In this document: positions 12,101-19,699 of the stretch, one piece after another
Position numbering within the stretch: the first letter of the stretch is position 1
Layout: the number at the start of each line of letters is the position of its first letter
NCBI GenBank assembly: GCA_905221605.1
Contig: CAJNDS010000391.1
Location: 392,930 to 456,929 of the forward strand
Direction of reading: 5' to 3'
Source: Symbiodinium natans
Lineage: Eukaryota; Sar; Dinophyceae; Suessiales; Symbiodiniaceae
Length of the DNA: 64,000 bases
Program-made: the position numbers and the translations under genes
Notes under the pieces: generated by a model
Told to the model about the DNA's origin: nothing
Databases searched by the model: none
Seen by the model: only the letters and a program-made list of their open reading frames with translations

Positions 12101-15100
12101 CACTATATACCTCCGACCCTGAAGCAGAAATCCCGCCCCGCGACAGCGCTTGTCGGACGGCCTGGAGTGCGACTACTTCTACAACCAGGCCCAGTGCCAG
12201 ATCCCTGATCTCGCTGCAATGCCTCCCGGCTAGCTTAAATAGACTCGATTGCATCTTCCCATGCCGTGCACCCGAACTGCGCTGAGGAATAAAAAAAACT
12301 GTAAGGACCCCAGCCTACAGTGCTATCTTGCCGGAGATCTACATGGACCGGGATCAACACGAAAGGTCAGTGTAGATGACGTAAACAATTGCTTTCGCAG
12401 CCTGTGCTCCTGTAGCTTCTTATAGATGTCAGGAGCACGGGCAGTTCCCCAACGTGCGCCAAGGAGACAATTTCTGCCTGAGGCAGGGCGATGGCGACGA
12501 GGGCTGCGTCCGCTGTGCATGCATAATTAAACAGCCTGGCAAGAAATATGCAGGTGCAGCGGCTATCTGGTCACCGAAACCGCGGGAAATTACAAGTTCT
12601 ACACCGCCTCAGACGATGGCACCTGAGCTGAGCAAGGATACGCATCATGCGTTGTGTAGGCAGCCCATTGTTGGCAGGCTCTCTGCTGCACTTGAACGGG
12701 GAGAAGCTCGTCGACAACAACGGCTGCCATGGCGAAACCGAGAAGTCCAGCCACGAGAAGTTCCTTCCGGCAGGTGTCCATAGCCTGGTGGTAGACATGT
12801 GCGAGATGGGTGGCCACGAAGCCTTCAAGGTGCGCTACCAGGGCCCGGACACGGGCAACTCCAAGATCACAGTTCCCATGTCTGCGCTGAAGCACGACAC
12901 GAAGGCCCGGATGTTGCGCCAGCACGTTGCAATCTGATGCGCAGCGATACCCTAAACCCTAAACCCTTGGTGTGTGCAGTGCGGGTGGCAAAAAAATCCT
13001 AAACCTTTGCCTGCCTTGTGCGAGTGTCAGAGCAGAAACCCGAAACCCTTAACCCTTAAACCCTTAAACCGAGTCCTTGCCTGCCTTGTGCGAGTGCGAG
13101 AGCCGAAACCCTTTAAACCCTTAAACCCCATAACCCTATAACCCTATAAACCCTAAACCCTGTGATGCAGCTTCCCTTGTCGGATGGCCTCGAGTGCGAC
13201 TACTTCTACAACCAGGCCCAATGCCAGGTCCCCGACCTGACTACCTTGACACTCGGCAGTTCAATAATGACCCTAAACCCTTTTACCCTAAACCCTCTAA
13301 ACCCTAAACCCTATAAACCCTAAACCCCATAAACCCTAAACCCGCACCCTCGAGGCTTCATAAAGCCTTTGAAGTGCCCGTAGAGCCACCCGTATAGAAG
13401 CACTCGAAAGGAGTCCTGCCCACAGCGCGATCGTGCCAAAGATCTACATGGACCGTGGGCCTGTTTGCTCGGAATGGCCTTGCTTCTGACCCTAAACTCT
13501 AAACCCTAAACCCTAAACCCTCTTCTCCCTTTTTTTCTTGCCAGGCTCCTCCATCTTATGAGCTTTCGCAGCGAAGCTTATAGGTATGGCAGCCGTGCGC
13601 TGTGCAGCCTCGAATGTTCCGCTCTTGCCGGTCAGGAGCATGGGCGATTTCCCAACGTGCAGCAAGGGGACAATTTCTGCGTCAGGCCAGAACTTGCTTC
13701 ACTAGTCCTTCAGTATTAGGGGTGGGGAGGGTTAAGGGTTTAGGGTTTAGGATTTAGGAATTTTAAGGTCTGCAGATTCTGCAATGTGTCGGGGGTAGAA
13801 GAGACGGATTTTCGCTTCTGTATCTCTTGCAGCCCAAAGATTTGCGGTTTACGAGCCGCAGGTGCAAAGGCCGTCTGGTCACAAAAAAACCGGGCGACTA
13901 CACGTTCTTCCTCAGCTCAGACGACGGTTTTGGGGCTTACAAAGGGTGGCATGCATCATGATAAGAAGAGCTCCGGAGACTTCTGATGCGGTGTAGCAAA
14001 GGCTCTCTCATGTACCTGAATGAAGAGAAGGTCGTCGACAACGATGGCTGTCATGGCGAAACCGAGAAGCCCAGCAACCGGAAGTTCCTTCCGGCAGGTG
14101 TCCATAGCCTGGTGGTGGACATGTGCGAGATGGGTGGCCACGAAGCCTTCAAGATGCGCTACCAGGGCCCGGACACCGGCAACTCCAAGATCACGGTGCC
14201 CACATCTGCGCTGAAGCACGACATCCAGGCCGGATGACAGGTAGTTGAGCGCAAGGCTGCGCACTTCCTGGGGGGCCAAATGAACCCTAAACGGGTTTAT
14301 GGTTCAAGTACCTGAGTTTGAATGCTAGTAGTATAGGGTATGCGACCCCCAATTTTGGGGTTCCTTTGGTCCCCCCAAGGTTCTGCAGTCTGTATAGGTG
14401 CAGCCTAAGGGAACACACTGGGTGCTTCTGATGTGTCGTAATGCCTAAACCCTAAACCCTAAACCCTAAACCCTAAACCCTAAACCCTAAACCCTAAACC
14501 CTAAACCCTAAACCCTAAACCCTAAACCCTAAACCCTAAACCCTAAACTCAACCCTAAACCCTAAACTAAACCCTAAACTCCCCACCTCATGCCAGCACA
14601 TGGTGGATGGCCTGACGTGCGACTACTTCTACAACCAGGCACAGTGCCAGATCCCTGACCTCGCTGCCATGCAGCCCGGCAACAGTGAGGGTTTAGGGTT
14701 TAGGGTTTAGGGTTTAGGGTTTAGGGTTTCAGCCTCTTGAGACTTCCTTGCTTTTTTGGAATCTTCGGATGCCTCCTAATTCTGTTGGGTCCACTGCAAC
14801 CCCAAGGACCCCAGCCCACACTGAAATTCTGCCGGAGATCTACATGGACTGGGGTTCACAACGCGAGGTCGATGGGTTAATCTCTGTATCGAAGGTCCTG
14901 AAACATGATGGCAAGCTATTGTCCTTGCAGCCTGTGCTCCATTTTTTTGTCAGGAGCACGGGCGATTCCCCAACGTGCGCCAAGGAGACAATTTCTGCCT
15001 CAGGCGCGGGGTGGACATGGGTTGCGTCCGCCATGGCAATCGGTTTGACAGAAATCCTAGCAAGAAATATGCAGGTGCACAGGCCATTTGGTCACCAAGA

Positions 15101-17162
15101 CCTCGGGCAATTACAAATTCTACACCGCCTCAGACGATGGTTCCCGGGCTCAGAAATTGCTAGAGGAGCCTGATGATCATGGGTCCCTTGCATAGGAGGC
15201 ATTATGTCTGAGACGCCAAAACAAGATGAGTCATTTGTTCAGAGGCTCCATCTTGTACTTGGATGGGGAGAAGGTCGTCGACAACGATGGCTGCCATGGA
15301 GAAACCGAGAAGCCCAGCCAACCGAAGTTCCTGGCGGCAGGTCTGCACAGCCTGTTGGTGGACATGTGCGAGATGGGTGGCCACGAAGTCTTCAAGATGC
15401 GCTATCAGGGCCCGGACACCGGCAACTCCAAGATCACGGTGCCCAAGTCAGCCCTGAAGCATGCCAAGGCCCACCTGCAATTTCGGTATCACGTATCTTG
15501 CCATGGTACCTTGGAAGGCCCATGCAACTGAACTTTTTCTGTTTCCGTAGATCGTTCTTCGAAGCCAGGCAACGCCTCAGCCTGCGGCCCAGTCGGCCAT
15601 GGTGGCCTGGTTCAAGAGTGAGGATGCGAGTCCAGATTGGAAAAGTGCGGTGGGCAACCGGCAGGGGCGTGTGACCAAGGGTAGTGTTTCCAGGAAGGTT
15701 GAATCTGGAAACGGTGCCGGTCGTCCTGTGGCATACATCAGCGGGAACACTGGCGCGGGATACGACTTCGGCAAGATCATGACTTCGGACTTTTCCATCT
15801 GCTCGGTCACACGATATCTGGGCGGTTCAAAGGGTCGCATTCTCCAAACCAACCACCCCAACTGGCTACATGGCCACTGGGGCGGCCGTGCTGGCGTAGC
15901 TCATTACGGAACATGGGTCACCCCGCACGAAGGACCAAGTTCCACCGACTGGCTCGTGATGCTTGGTAGCTCAGTGGTACCCGTTTGGCCGCTTTGGGTT
16001 CCGGGTTGCTCCGGTATAAACGTAACCAGCACAAAAAAGGCACCCTTACCAAACAACCGGGGTACCAAGGATGTGTGGCAGCCGTGCCGGAGTTGTTTTC
16101 AAGGGTCAAGAGAGAAAGAACATCGCAATCCGGCACGGCGTCAACCACGCAGACTACCATCTGTATGTCAACGAGGGCTTTCACGAGTGGTCCGACTTTG
16201 GCGTCATGGAGATCATGGTTTGGAATCGCCCGTTGACGGAAGATGAAATGTGGGCCAACATGGAGTACTTGAATTGGAAAATCCAGGCACAAGCATTTTG
16301 CCGCATCCCTGCTTCCGCACAATAGCTTTTGCAACCGCAAGCAGTCTCAAGGCTGAAGAGCCACCCTTCCTCGCTACATGTTGGCATGTGTGAGAAATTG
16401 AACTTTGTTGTGTGTCCGTAGATCGTTCTTCGAGCCAGGCAACGCCTCAGCCTGCGGCCCAGTCGGCCATGGTGGCCTGGTTCAGGAGTGAGGATGCGAG
16501 TCGAGATTGGAAAAGTGTGGTAGGCAACCGGCAGGGGCGTGTGACCAAGGGTAGTGTTTCCAGGAAGGTTGAATCTGGACACGGTGCCTATCGTTCTGTG
16601 GCATACATCAGCGGGAACACTGGCGCGGGATACGACTTCGGCAGGATCATGACTTCGGACTTTTCCATTTGCTCGGTCACACGATATCTGGGCCGTTCAA
16701 AGGGTCGCATTCTCCAAACCAACCACCCCAACTGGCTACATGGCCACTGGGGCGGCCGTGCTGGCGTAGCTCATTACGGAACATGGGTCACCCCGCACGA
16801 AGGACCAAGTTCCACCGACTGGCTCGTGATGCTTGGTAGCTCAGTGGTACCCGTTTGGCCGCTTTGGGTTCCGGGTTGCTCCGGTATAAACGTAACCAGC
16901 ACAAAAAAGGCACCCTTACCAAACAACCGGGGTACCAAGGATGTGTGGCAGCCGTGCCGGAGTTGTTTTCAAGGGTCAAGAGAGAAAGAACATCGCAATC
17001 CGGCACGGCGTCAACCACGCAGACTACCATCTGTATGTCAACGAGGGCTTTCACGAGTGGTCCGACTTTGGCGTCATGGAGATCATGGTTTGGAATCGCG
17101 CGTTGACGGAAGATGAAATGTGGGCCAACATGGAGTACCTGAATGCAAAGCTCGGGAAGTGA
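2..17162 (+). CDS. Gene A: PA14/LamG multidomain protein, 5'-truncated by window, probably damaged
   Basis: A long multi-exon gene whose first exons lie left of the window. Domain order matches gene B at 20489-45164: leader exon, 16-residue repeat exon (2906-4536), globular region (about 5.6-8.0 kb), small Cys-containing exons, Thr-rich linker (10234-10587), four PA14-like modules (10.6-15.5 kb) and two LamG-like modules ending LGK-stop at 17160-17162. PA14 and LamG folds usually bind carbohydrate, and gene B has a signal peptide, so a secreted or cell-surface glycan-binding protein is the likely role (inference). Oddities: an 11-bp duplication frameshifts the repeat exon at about 3841, a telomere-repeat array sits in a coding block at 5729-5792, and LamG-1 has one extra A near 15562. 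The copy may therefore be a pseudogene or need unusual splicing. Confidence 0.7.
380..700. repeat. GAT-rich and AT-rich low-complexity DNA
   Basis: A (GAT/ATG)n tract at about 411-476 is followed by TA dinucleotide runs at 484-502 and a T/A-rich stretch to about 700. Lies in an intron of gene A. The short open frames here are low-complexity artefacts. Confidence 0.8.
701..2905. other. Intron DNA of gene A with no gene seen
   Basis: Homopolymer C at 709-718, A/C-rich then T/G-rich simple stretches to about 1160, then AT-rich unique sequence to about 2630. A G-rich run lies at 2660-2685. Only the last ~60 bases before 2906 resemble the gene B sequence before 25089. I see nothing coding here. 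Confidence 0.55.
2906..4536 (+). CDS. Gene A exon: HHWGVNFGNQ leader, 55-residue tandem units and 16-residue repeats (frameshifted)
   Basis: Starts after GACAG at 2905 and ends before GTGCCC at 4537, matching gene B 25089-26069. It reads SQDDHHWGVNFGNQ, then two short MPHPVR-type units, four identical 55-residue units (3181-3840), and nine or so 16-residue repeats of the form GGDIMGLLPDQLNKIA (about 3853-4290). The conserved end contains ELMRC, LIQCLG and an amphipathic segment around FSEFIEAFAKVAATVATQAM. Relative to B there are 11 extra bases at 3841-3851 (ACCCAGTGAAA-type duplication) that shift the frame and give a stop at 3848-3850. The downstream half is open in another frame. Not a family I can name. 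Confidence 0.65.
3181..3840 (+). repeat. Four identical 165-bp tandem units
   Basis: The unit begins GCTTGTGGCTCACTCGC at 3181, 3346, 3511 and 3676. The copies look identical by eye and each encodes 55 residues including ELMHCPHRGHHHHLIGCLG. Gene B has a single diverged copy (about 25266-25430), so the amplification is specific to A and recent. Confidence 0.9.
3853..4290 (+). repeat. 48-bp (16-residue) coding repeat array
   Basis: Successive units GGDIMGLLPDQLNKIA, GGNIMGLLPGPLNKVA and so on. Starts at 3955, 4003, 4051, 4099 and 4147 are spaced exactly 48 bp apart. Consensus is roughly [GN]G[RND]I[LM][DG]LLP[DN]P[VL][NK][KS][VI]A. Hydrophobic residues at fixed spacing suggest a repeated amphipathic helix-turn unit (inference). 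Confidence 0.85.
4768..4830 (+). CDS. Gene A small exon VAATSEFPSADSPPMVHHRG
   Basis: Starts after CCCCAG at 4767. Phase 0 agrees with the previous exon ending CTACAG at 4536. Gene B has the same peptide with one change (VAATTEF) at 26187-26250. Runs straight into TTTAGGG repeats in both copies. Confidence 0.5.
4856..4945 (+). other. Conserved segment shared with gene B (exon candidate)
   Basis: The sequence reading SVDRQSRSLRRIAEVLRLLE is conserved with 26480-26555, where it is only partly kept. It could be a short exon or an intron relic. What follows (4960-5250) is T-rich with no further match. Confidence 0.25.
5466..5563. mobile_element. Inverted-repeat element, AATGAGG family
   Basis: Left end GTAGGAAATGAGGCAATGAG and right end CCCTCATTCCCTGCCTCATT are reverse complements. 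The same family occurs at 22186-22295, and a partial copy at about 27610-27662 sits in the equivalent place of gene B. Small size and lack of coding suggest a MITE/introner. Confidence 0.6.
5567..6000 (+). pseudogene. Gene A coding block interrupted by telomere repeats
   Basis: Homologous to gene B 27664-28017, which is open throughout (AELLQEMAAAKDRC, VMFAGWFQGDGVRLLLHEAN, VLGQPLAILEAQRGDDEE, AVSWDFEDHGPKTTALVTQL). In A the frame is open to FAGWFQGD and is then broken by TTTAGGG repeats at 5729-5792 and small indels. The AVSWGF..YGPKT part resumes afterwards. Unless the interruption is spliced, A cannot make this region. Confidence 0.55.
5729..5792 (+). repeat. Interstitial telomere repeat inside a coding block
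   Basis: About eight GTTTAGGG-type units, some degenerate (GGTCTAGGG, GGGGCTTAGGG). Gene B has uninterrupted coding sequence at the corresponding point (about 27834). Confidence 0.85.
6207..6582 (+). CDS. Gene A exon: FDGRETATGSC / DFVKLEPWAVPCGNKW globular region
   Basis: Starts after ACTGCAG and reads SGSCALLCRSETVPRFDGRE onward through a Trp-rich stretch (WMKDNWNKWQGYSFYTAD) to VAFVGGIQFDLLPGPLAEVD. Four Cys residues fit an extracellular domain. Gene B 28221-28935 is about 90% identical in protein but has an additional intron inside GIQ|FDLLPG. No named family recognised. Confidence 0.7.
6592..6745. mobile_element. Introner fragments (GGGGGTTTCCG family) in intron
   Basis: Two pieces with GGGGGTGTCCGAAAATGTGG and GGGGGTTTCCGAGAATGGGG, each followed by a (T)CCCTTTAAG-like core. 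The first is an insertion relative to gene B, where ACATG joins directly to GCAGTCGGG. Both lack a clear right terminus. Confidence 0.5.
6761..7519 (+). CDS. Gene A long exon: VCWPRNQPGGLDL to VKVADDSK
   Basis: A 253-codon open exon after CACCAAG, the largest uninterrupted coding block in A. It contains SYFAVSDTGSESGTGMASMK, then a charged, probably helical stretch (AQTQLEKSLYWKEQEDDLYL, ELRGQEARKRISAMESESEA) and a hydrophobic C-terminal part (LLSGNWIQLGLQMGFG, PLVNIADQFALILAAMPDEL). Gene B 29084-30003 is nearly identical, but a telomere-repeat intron splits the codons after AALK. No family assigned. Confidence 0.8.
7520..7907. mobile_element. Introner with a second inverted-repeat element nested in it
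   Basis: The outer element is the GGGGTTTCCGAAAATAGG family also found in gene B at 30004-30119. It opens with GAGG after AAG and ends ACCAG. The inner insertion, about 7582-7855, has inverted ends ATATGGGTTTGTG and CACAAACCCATAT and carries about ten copies of an 11-bp CGAAACATACC-like repeat and a long C run. B lacks the inner element. Confidence 0.7.
7908..8012 (+). CDS. Gene A exon DGKDGSWSFGVNSPP
   Basis: Starts after CCACCAG and ends CGTGAGTGCCAG before GTGGGG. Reads DGSWSFGVNSPPFSSG, then an acidic tail ending RECQ. Gene B 30120-30236 matches, with an extra KDGN unit. Phase 0 on both sides. Confidence 0.65.
8040..8168. mobile_element. Introner, GGGGGTTTGCGAAAA family
   Basis: The left part GGGGGTTTGCGAAAAAGGGG and the right part CGTTATTTTCATAAACCCCC are near inverted repeats around a core TCCCCTTATAAGAAGGACCCC. 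The same core occurs at 38072-38180 and 48155-48258. B lacks it at the equivalent place. Confidence 0.7.
8547..8612 (+). CDS. Gene A small exon PRQGQIVEGSTCSHLQ
   Basis: Starts after CTGCAG and ends CTTGCAG before GCGACT, a GC donor. Gene B 30779-30843 encodes the related PWQGQLVEGGSCSHLQ and also has a GC donor (GCCACC). The length differs by one base upstream, so the incoming phase is uncertain. Confidence 0.5.
8613..10020 (+). other. Series of very small exon candidates of gene A
   Basis: Short islands conserved with gene B are separated by unalignable DNA: EALTVD (8930-8960), SFVGLKQSLF (9030-9062), EADCDSRFVT (9187-9216), CYLEG.QMYGLPL-like (9523-9562), CAWLDGRCLNLG (9700-9738) and PEDHGLRLPDRCWA (about 9960-10002). 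Repeated Cys/Trp content fits an extracellular domain cut into micro-exons. Splice sites are not fixed. 9290-9520 is AT-rich with nothing seen. Confidence 0.35.
9785..9885. mobile_element. Inverted-repeat element, GGGATGTT family
   Basis: Near-perfect inverted ends TTGGGATGTTGCCCCTTATA and TATGAGGCGGAACATCCCAA. Inner ACTAACAGTCCTT / AAGGACTGTTAGT is also inverted. Relatives lie at 45899-45996 and 60716-60806. Confidence 0.85.
10234..10587 (+). CDS. Gene A Thr-rich mucin-like linker exon
   Basis: After CGCCCAG at 10233 the frame reads T-rich runs (TTTTTSTTTT), STVGRPERSHTVIPEIDEIR, then a second Thr run (TTTTTSTLTTTTTTLF), ending SVLSD before a canonical GTAAGA donor at 10588. Thr/Ser-only stretches are typical of O-glycosylated spacers between extracellular domains. 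It joins in frame to the exon at 10616. Gene B has a longer first tract and an extra intron between the two tracts. Confidence 0.75.
10616..10749 (+). CDS. Gene A inter-module exon DGLLCDYFYDQSQCQVPNL
   Basis: Begins after GTGCTAG and carries the two-Cys motif DGLxCDYFYxQxQCQxPDL that precedes every PA14-like module in both genes (here, 12150, 13180, 14605, 34590, 36740, 37530, 40245). Likely a small disulphide-bonded unit. Phase 1 junction with 10587 restores Gly. Confidence 0.75.
10945..11690 (+). CDS. Gene A PA14-like module 1
   Basis: Exons in order: RTPAHSAVLPQIFME (10948-11000), a QFPNVRKRDQFCIRR-type segment (11143-11195), CTGSLITKTDGKYKFYLSSD (11246-11325), and GSLMYLNGAKVVDNDGCHGE through VHSLVVDMCELGGGEVF and YQGPDTGNSKITVPMSALKH (11423-11660). 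The YKFYLSSDDG and LYLNGxxVVDNDG pair is the classical PA14 signature; PA14 is a beta-barrel carbohydrate-binding domain of secreted proteins. The dominant open frames in the YLSSDDG exon are shadows. Confidence 0.7.
12140..12940 (+). CDS. Gene A PA14-like module 2 with its CDYFYNQAQC exon
   Basis: Order: SDGLECDYFYNQAQCQIPDL (12148-12210), RTPAYSAILPEIYMDR (12305-12352), HGQFPNVRQGDNFCLRQGDG (12433-12495), SGYLVTETAGNYKFYTASDD (about 12556-12616), and GSLLHLNGEKLVDNNGCHGE to YQGPDTGNSKITVPMSALKH (12672-12895). The last part stays open to QHVAI-stop at 12937. Splitting across five exons is the same in every module. Confidence 0.65.
13165..14237 (+). CDS. Gene A PA14-like module 3
   Basis: LSDGLECDYFYNQAQCQVPD (13178-13240), SPAHSAIVPKIYMDR-like (13408-13455), HGRFPNVQQGDNFCVR (13640-13688), GRLVTKKPGDYTFFLSSDDG (13862-13927), and GSLMYLNEEKVVDNDGCHGE to ITVPTSALKH (14000-14220). 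Introns are filled with CCCTAAA repeats (12950-13345, 13490-13520). Confidence 0.6.
14443..14578 (-). repeat. CCCTAAA array inserted in an intron
   Basis: About 17 CCCTAAA units lie between GTCGTAATGC and ACTCCCCACCTCATGCCAGC. Gene B has GCCGTAATGC joined directly to ACTCCCCACC at 40206-40220, so the insertion borders can be read to a few bases. Confidence 0.9.
14595..15530 (+). CDS. Gene A PA14-like module 4
   Basis: VDGLTCDYFYNQAQCQIPDL (14603-14665), KDPSPHTEILPEIYMDW (14801-14852), HGRFPNVRQGDNFCLRRGV (14955-15013), a GHLVTKTSGNYKFYTASDDG exon (about 15080-15142), and GSILYLDGEKVVDNDGCHGE to ITVPKSALKH (15240-15460). Same architecture as the three preceding modules. It leads directly to the LamG-like modules. 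Confidence 0.6.
15555..16325 (+). CDS. Gene A LamG/ConA-lectin-like module 1
   Basis: First part (15599-15957): MVAWFKSEDASPDWKSAVG, YISGNTGAGYDFGKIM, ICSVTRYLGGSKGRIL, WVTPHEGPSSTDWLV. Second part (16070-16325): MCGSRAGVVFKGQERKN, YHLYVNEGFHEWSDFGVMEI, VWNRPLTEDEMWANMEYLNW. The C-terminal VWNRxLTEDEM..EYLN pattern is typical of ConA-like lectin/LamG domains. A GA-AG introner (15958-16069) splits it, and removing it restores LV-MCGSRAG in frame. An extra A near 15562 relative to module 2 shifts the frame at the very start of the exon. Confidence 0.7.
15958..16069. mobile_element. Introner, CTTGGTAGC family, with GATG direct repeats
   Basis: GATG at 15958-15961 repeats at 16070-16073. Between them the left end CTTGGTAGCTCAGTGGTACC mirrors the right end GGGGTACCAAG. 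Removing 15958-16069 (GA...AG, 112 nt) restores the reading frame. The GT-AG alternative (15966-16069) does not. Confidence 0.75.
16416..17162 (+). CDS. Gene A LamG-like module 2 and C-terminus
   Basis: Almost identical to module 1 at a spacing of 870 bp, intron included, so a very recent tandem duplication or gene conversion. It opens DRSSSQATPQPAAQSAMVAW in frame, without the extra A. It reads through MEYLNAKLGK to the stop at 17160-17162. Gene B's last module (44408-45164) has the same C-terminal peptide, marking the true end of the protein. Confidence 0.75.
16828..16939. mobile_element. Introner, CTTGGTAGC family (LamG-2 copy)
   Basis: Same sequence and GATG-flanked position as 15958-16069, so it was duplicated with the module, not inserted separately. 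Confidence 0.75.
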
Positions 17163-18700
17163 CACAGCCGAGGGGGAAGCAGCAATCAGCTAGCCACAGG
17201 CTCAAAAGGTAACGCCTTTTTGGGAGGTACGCTGTGTTCACTTAATGATCAGCCCACAAGAAGGGTTGCGCGTACAAGTGGCTTGATTGATGGCCTTGTT
17301 CTGATAGAATCAGACCACTGGCCACTGACCACTGATTCGCTTGCAGCATGATCAGCACAAGGGCACTATTGAACGTGAGAGTTCGTCTTGATGCTAGGCA
17401 GTGCGCGGCTAGAACATCCACGACTGCTAAGAGAGTCTAGCCGTGGTCGCACAGGAGCGGTGACGATGAGGATGTCGATGATGATGACTATAGACTATAG
17501 ACATATATAGGACTATATAGGACTATATGGAACGAAATAAGGATGATGTCCATGATGAGGAAGCTCATGAAGATTTCGGCAGGACGCCTTCTCTACGACG
17601 AGAGAGCTTGAGATTGTGTGCTCGCCGCGCTCGAGCCATCTGCTCAAGCCCATGCCTCTTTCCGAAGCTCGAATTTCGGCCTAAACCCTAAAGACCCTAA
17701 ACCCTGAATCCTGACAAAATCGGATCTCGGAGTTCCCAAAACCGACGGTAGACCCTGAAACCCCCGGAAGTCATCCTCCCCAACCTTAGCCTAGCAAAGC
17801 AGCTTTGTCGATGGCAGACGTTGCAGTCGGAGGCCCGAAGGGAGCATGCCGTTCTTTGGGGGTTCATATAGAAGGTTCTTGTTTGAGCTAGTTGAGTTAT
17901 ACCTATAAACCCCCAAACTGTGTAAAGCAACGGTCCCTTGAACGGTTTTGGGCTGCGTGTTTTTACATACTTTCGGGGTCCAGGTAACTTTCAGATGGTT
18001 TTTGGTTTGTCTAGGCTGAGGGGTGTTGTGAAGTTTTGCGAAGTGATTCAAGGCTTGAAACCCTAAACCCTAAACCCTAAACCCTAAACCCTAATTCAAG
18101 GCCGGAGGGTTGTGGGTGGCAGAGCTTACAGATGCTGGGGTGATGGGGGGCACTGATGGGGTGGGGGGGAACCGTAAACCCTGCACCCTAAAACCCCCCC
18201 CCCCAAAAAAAAAAAAAACAGAAACACACACACACACACACACAAAGAAACCACCCTAAACCCTAACCCGGTACGGGGGGGGGGGGGGGGGGAGGGGGTG
18301 GCTGGGTCTTTCGGACAGGGCGGGAGTTTGCAATGGTCCACATTCCGGTCATTGTGAACGCACTGGAGAGCCTAAACACCCATAAGCCCCAGACCCTATA
18401 AGCATATACACTTACAAGAGCCACGGCCTGTATGTAGGTCCTACATGCTTCTCCACATTTGTTAGACAGTACTTGACATTGGGCACGTTCTAGGCACGCA
18501 GTCGGTTTGACATGTGGTATCGCAATGCGCATATGACAGATATAGCTACACTTTGACTTGTTGGGTGCAAGCATACTCCACAAACTCGTGAGGGTCTGCG
18601 ACAGGCAACTTGCAGGGATTGTCTTCTCAGGGTCTGCAGGATCGGCCAAAACGACGTGAATCCAGTTTATGTCCTTAGCTGCACACGAACCACACCAGGA

Positions 18701-18976
18701 TCATCGTTCAAAGCACCTCGACATCTTCATGCCGATGCAGTTGCGGCCCAAGTATGATACATTCACGGTTTTGCGGTTAAAGGACGTTTCACGGTGAACA
18801 GCCACAGGCAGGCGTACGAACCTCCAGAAGTCCCGATTGCACTGGTCGAGCCGTTTAAAGAGCACTGAAGCAATCTTGGCAGTAACGGAACTGACATTCT
18901 CTTTGCCCGAGTCCTGCACAGGATGCACCCTCGAGCTGAGCCCTAAACTCCACCACCCCCGCAAGCCCAACAACAC
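18701..18976 (-). CDS. Unidentified minus-strand ORF, 91 codons
   Basis: Open from a Met at 18976. Contains SGKENVSSVTAKIASVLFKR and CNRDFWRFVRLPVAVHRE, and ends MKMSRCFER. Another open stretch follows at 18263-18649 (DPEKTIPASCLSQTLTSLWS). Composition is protein-like but I recognise no family. Could be an exon or chance. Confidence 0.25.
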   Translation of the reverse strand: MLLGLRGWWSLGLSSRVHPVQDSGKENVSSVTAKIASVLFKRLDQCNRDFWRFVRLPVAVHRETSFNRKTVNVSYLGRNCIGMKMSRCFER

Positions 18977-19112
18977 AGAAACTTACATCGAACACGCAAG
19001 TACCTGCTGCGCAGTACTCAACAGCGGCATGTGCTTGCTCAATAACAGCCCTAGCACCTGCACATCAAGAACCCAAAGCTTTGCACCTGGCGCCCTTGGG
19101 GTTAGCAAAGTC

Positions 19113-19207
19113 TTTGGGGGTTTGCGGAGAGAGGGGTACCCTTTTTGGGGGTCCCTTTAAGGGATTTGGGGTGTAAAATTGGTACCCCAATTTTCGGAAA
19201 CCCCCAA
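19113..19207. mobile_element. Introner, GGGGGTTTGCGGAG family
   Basis: Ends CTTTGGGGGTTTGCGGAGAG and ATTTTCGGAAACCCCCAAG are near inverted repeats. The inner GGGGTACCC / GGTACCCC is also inverted. Confidence 0.7.
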
Positions 19208-19699
19208 GTATACGAGTCGTAACTGCTCGCTCATGAGATTTGGAATAGTGAGGCCCCCCACAAGTGGGCAGCGAGGGATACATCCTTTGTCTCAGGGAGC
19301 TGGCCTCTCCATCTGCGCAAGGGCGAAAGCCTCTAACCCTAAGTCTTAAACCCCTAAATCCTGTGCTATCGAACGCGAAGCTGCAACTGCTCGTGAGGTT
19401 TTCTGGGGGTTTAGGGGTTCAGGGGTTTAGGGTTTAGGGGCAGTCGCGGGGTAGCATGCAAAACTCACTACTGTGACGGTAATTAGTTCCATCACTCAAA
19501 ACATGAGTGTACCATGTCCCTCGTCCTGGAAAAACTGACTCCTGGCTCTTCTTCGCCCTGCCTGCGGCTTTTGCCTTTGCATTGGCTGCTTGCGCTCGGC
19601 AGTTCGAACCGGCTCAGTAGCAACTTGACAATCGGCCAAGGCTTCCTGTACTGCCTGAGATCAAGCACAAACCCCCCCCCGCCCTCTCCCACAGCCGCA

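Noticed and set aside
14440-14580. Chromosome end or new telomere
   Set aside because: Unique and duplicated sequence continues on both sides, and arrays occur in both orientations throughout, so these are interstitial.
15604-16246. Plus-strand 215-codon ORF reading through the LamG introner
   Set aside because: Past 15957 it reads element sequence, and past 16070 it is in the wrong frame relative to the conserved MCGSRAG..EYLN peptide.
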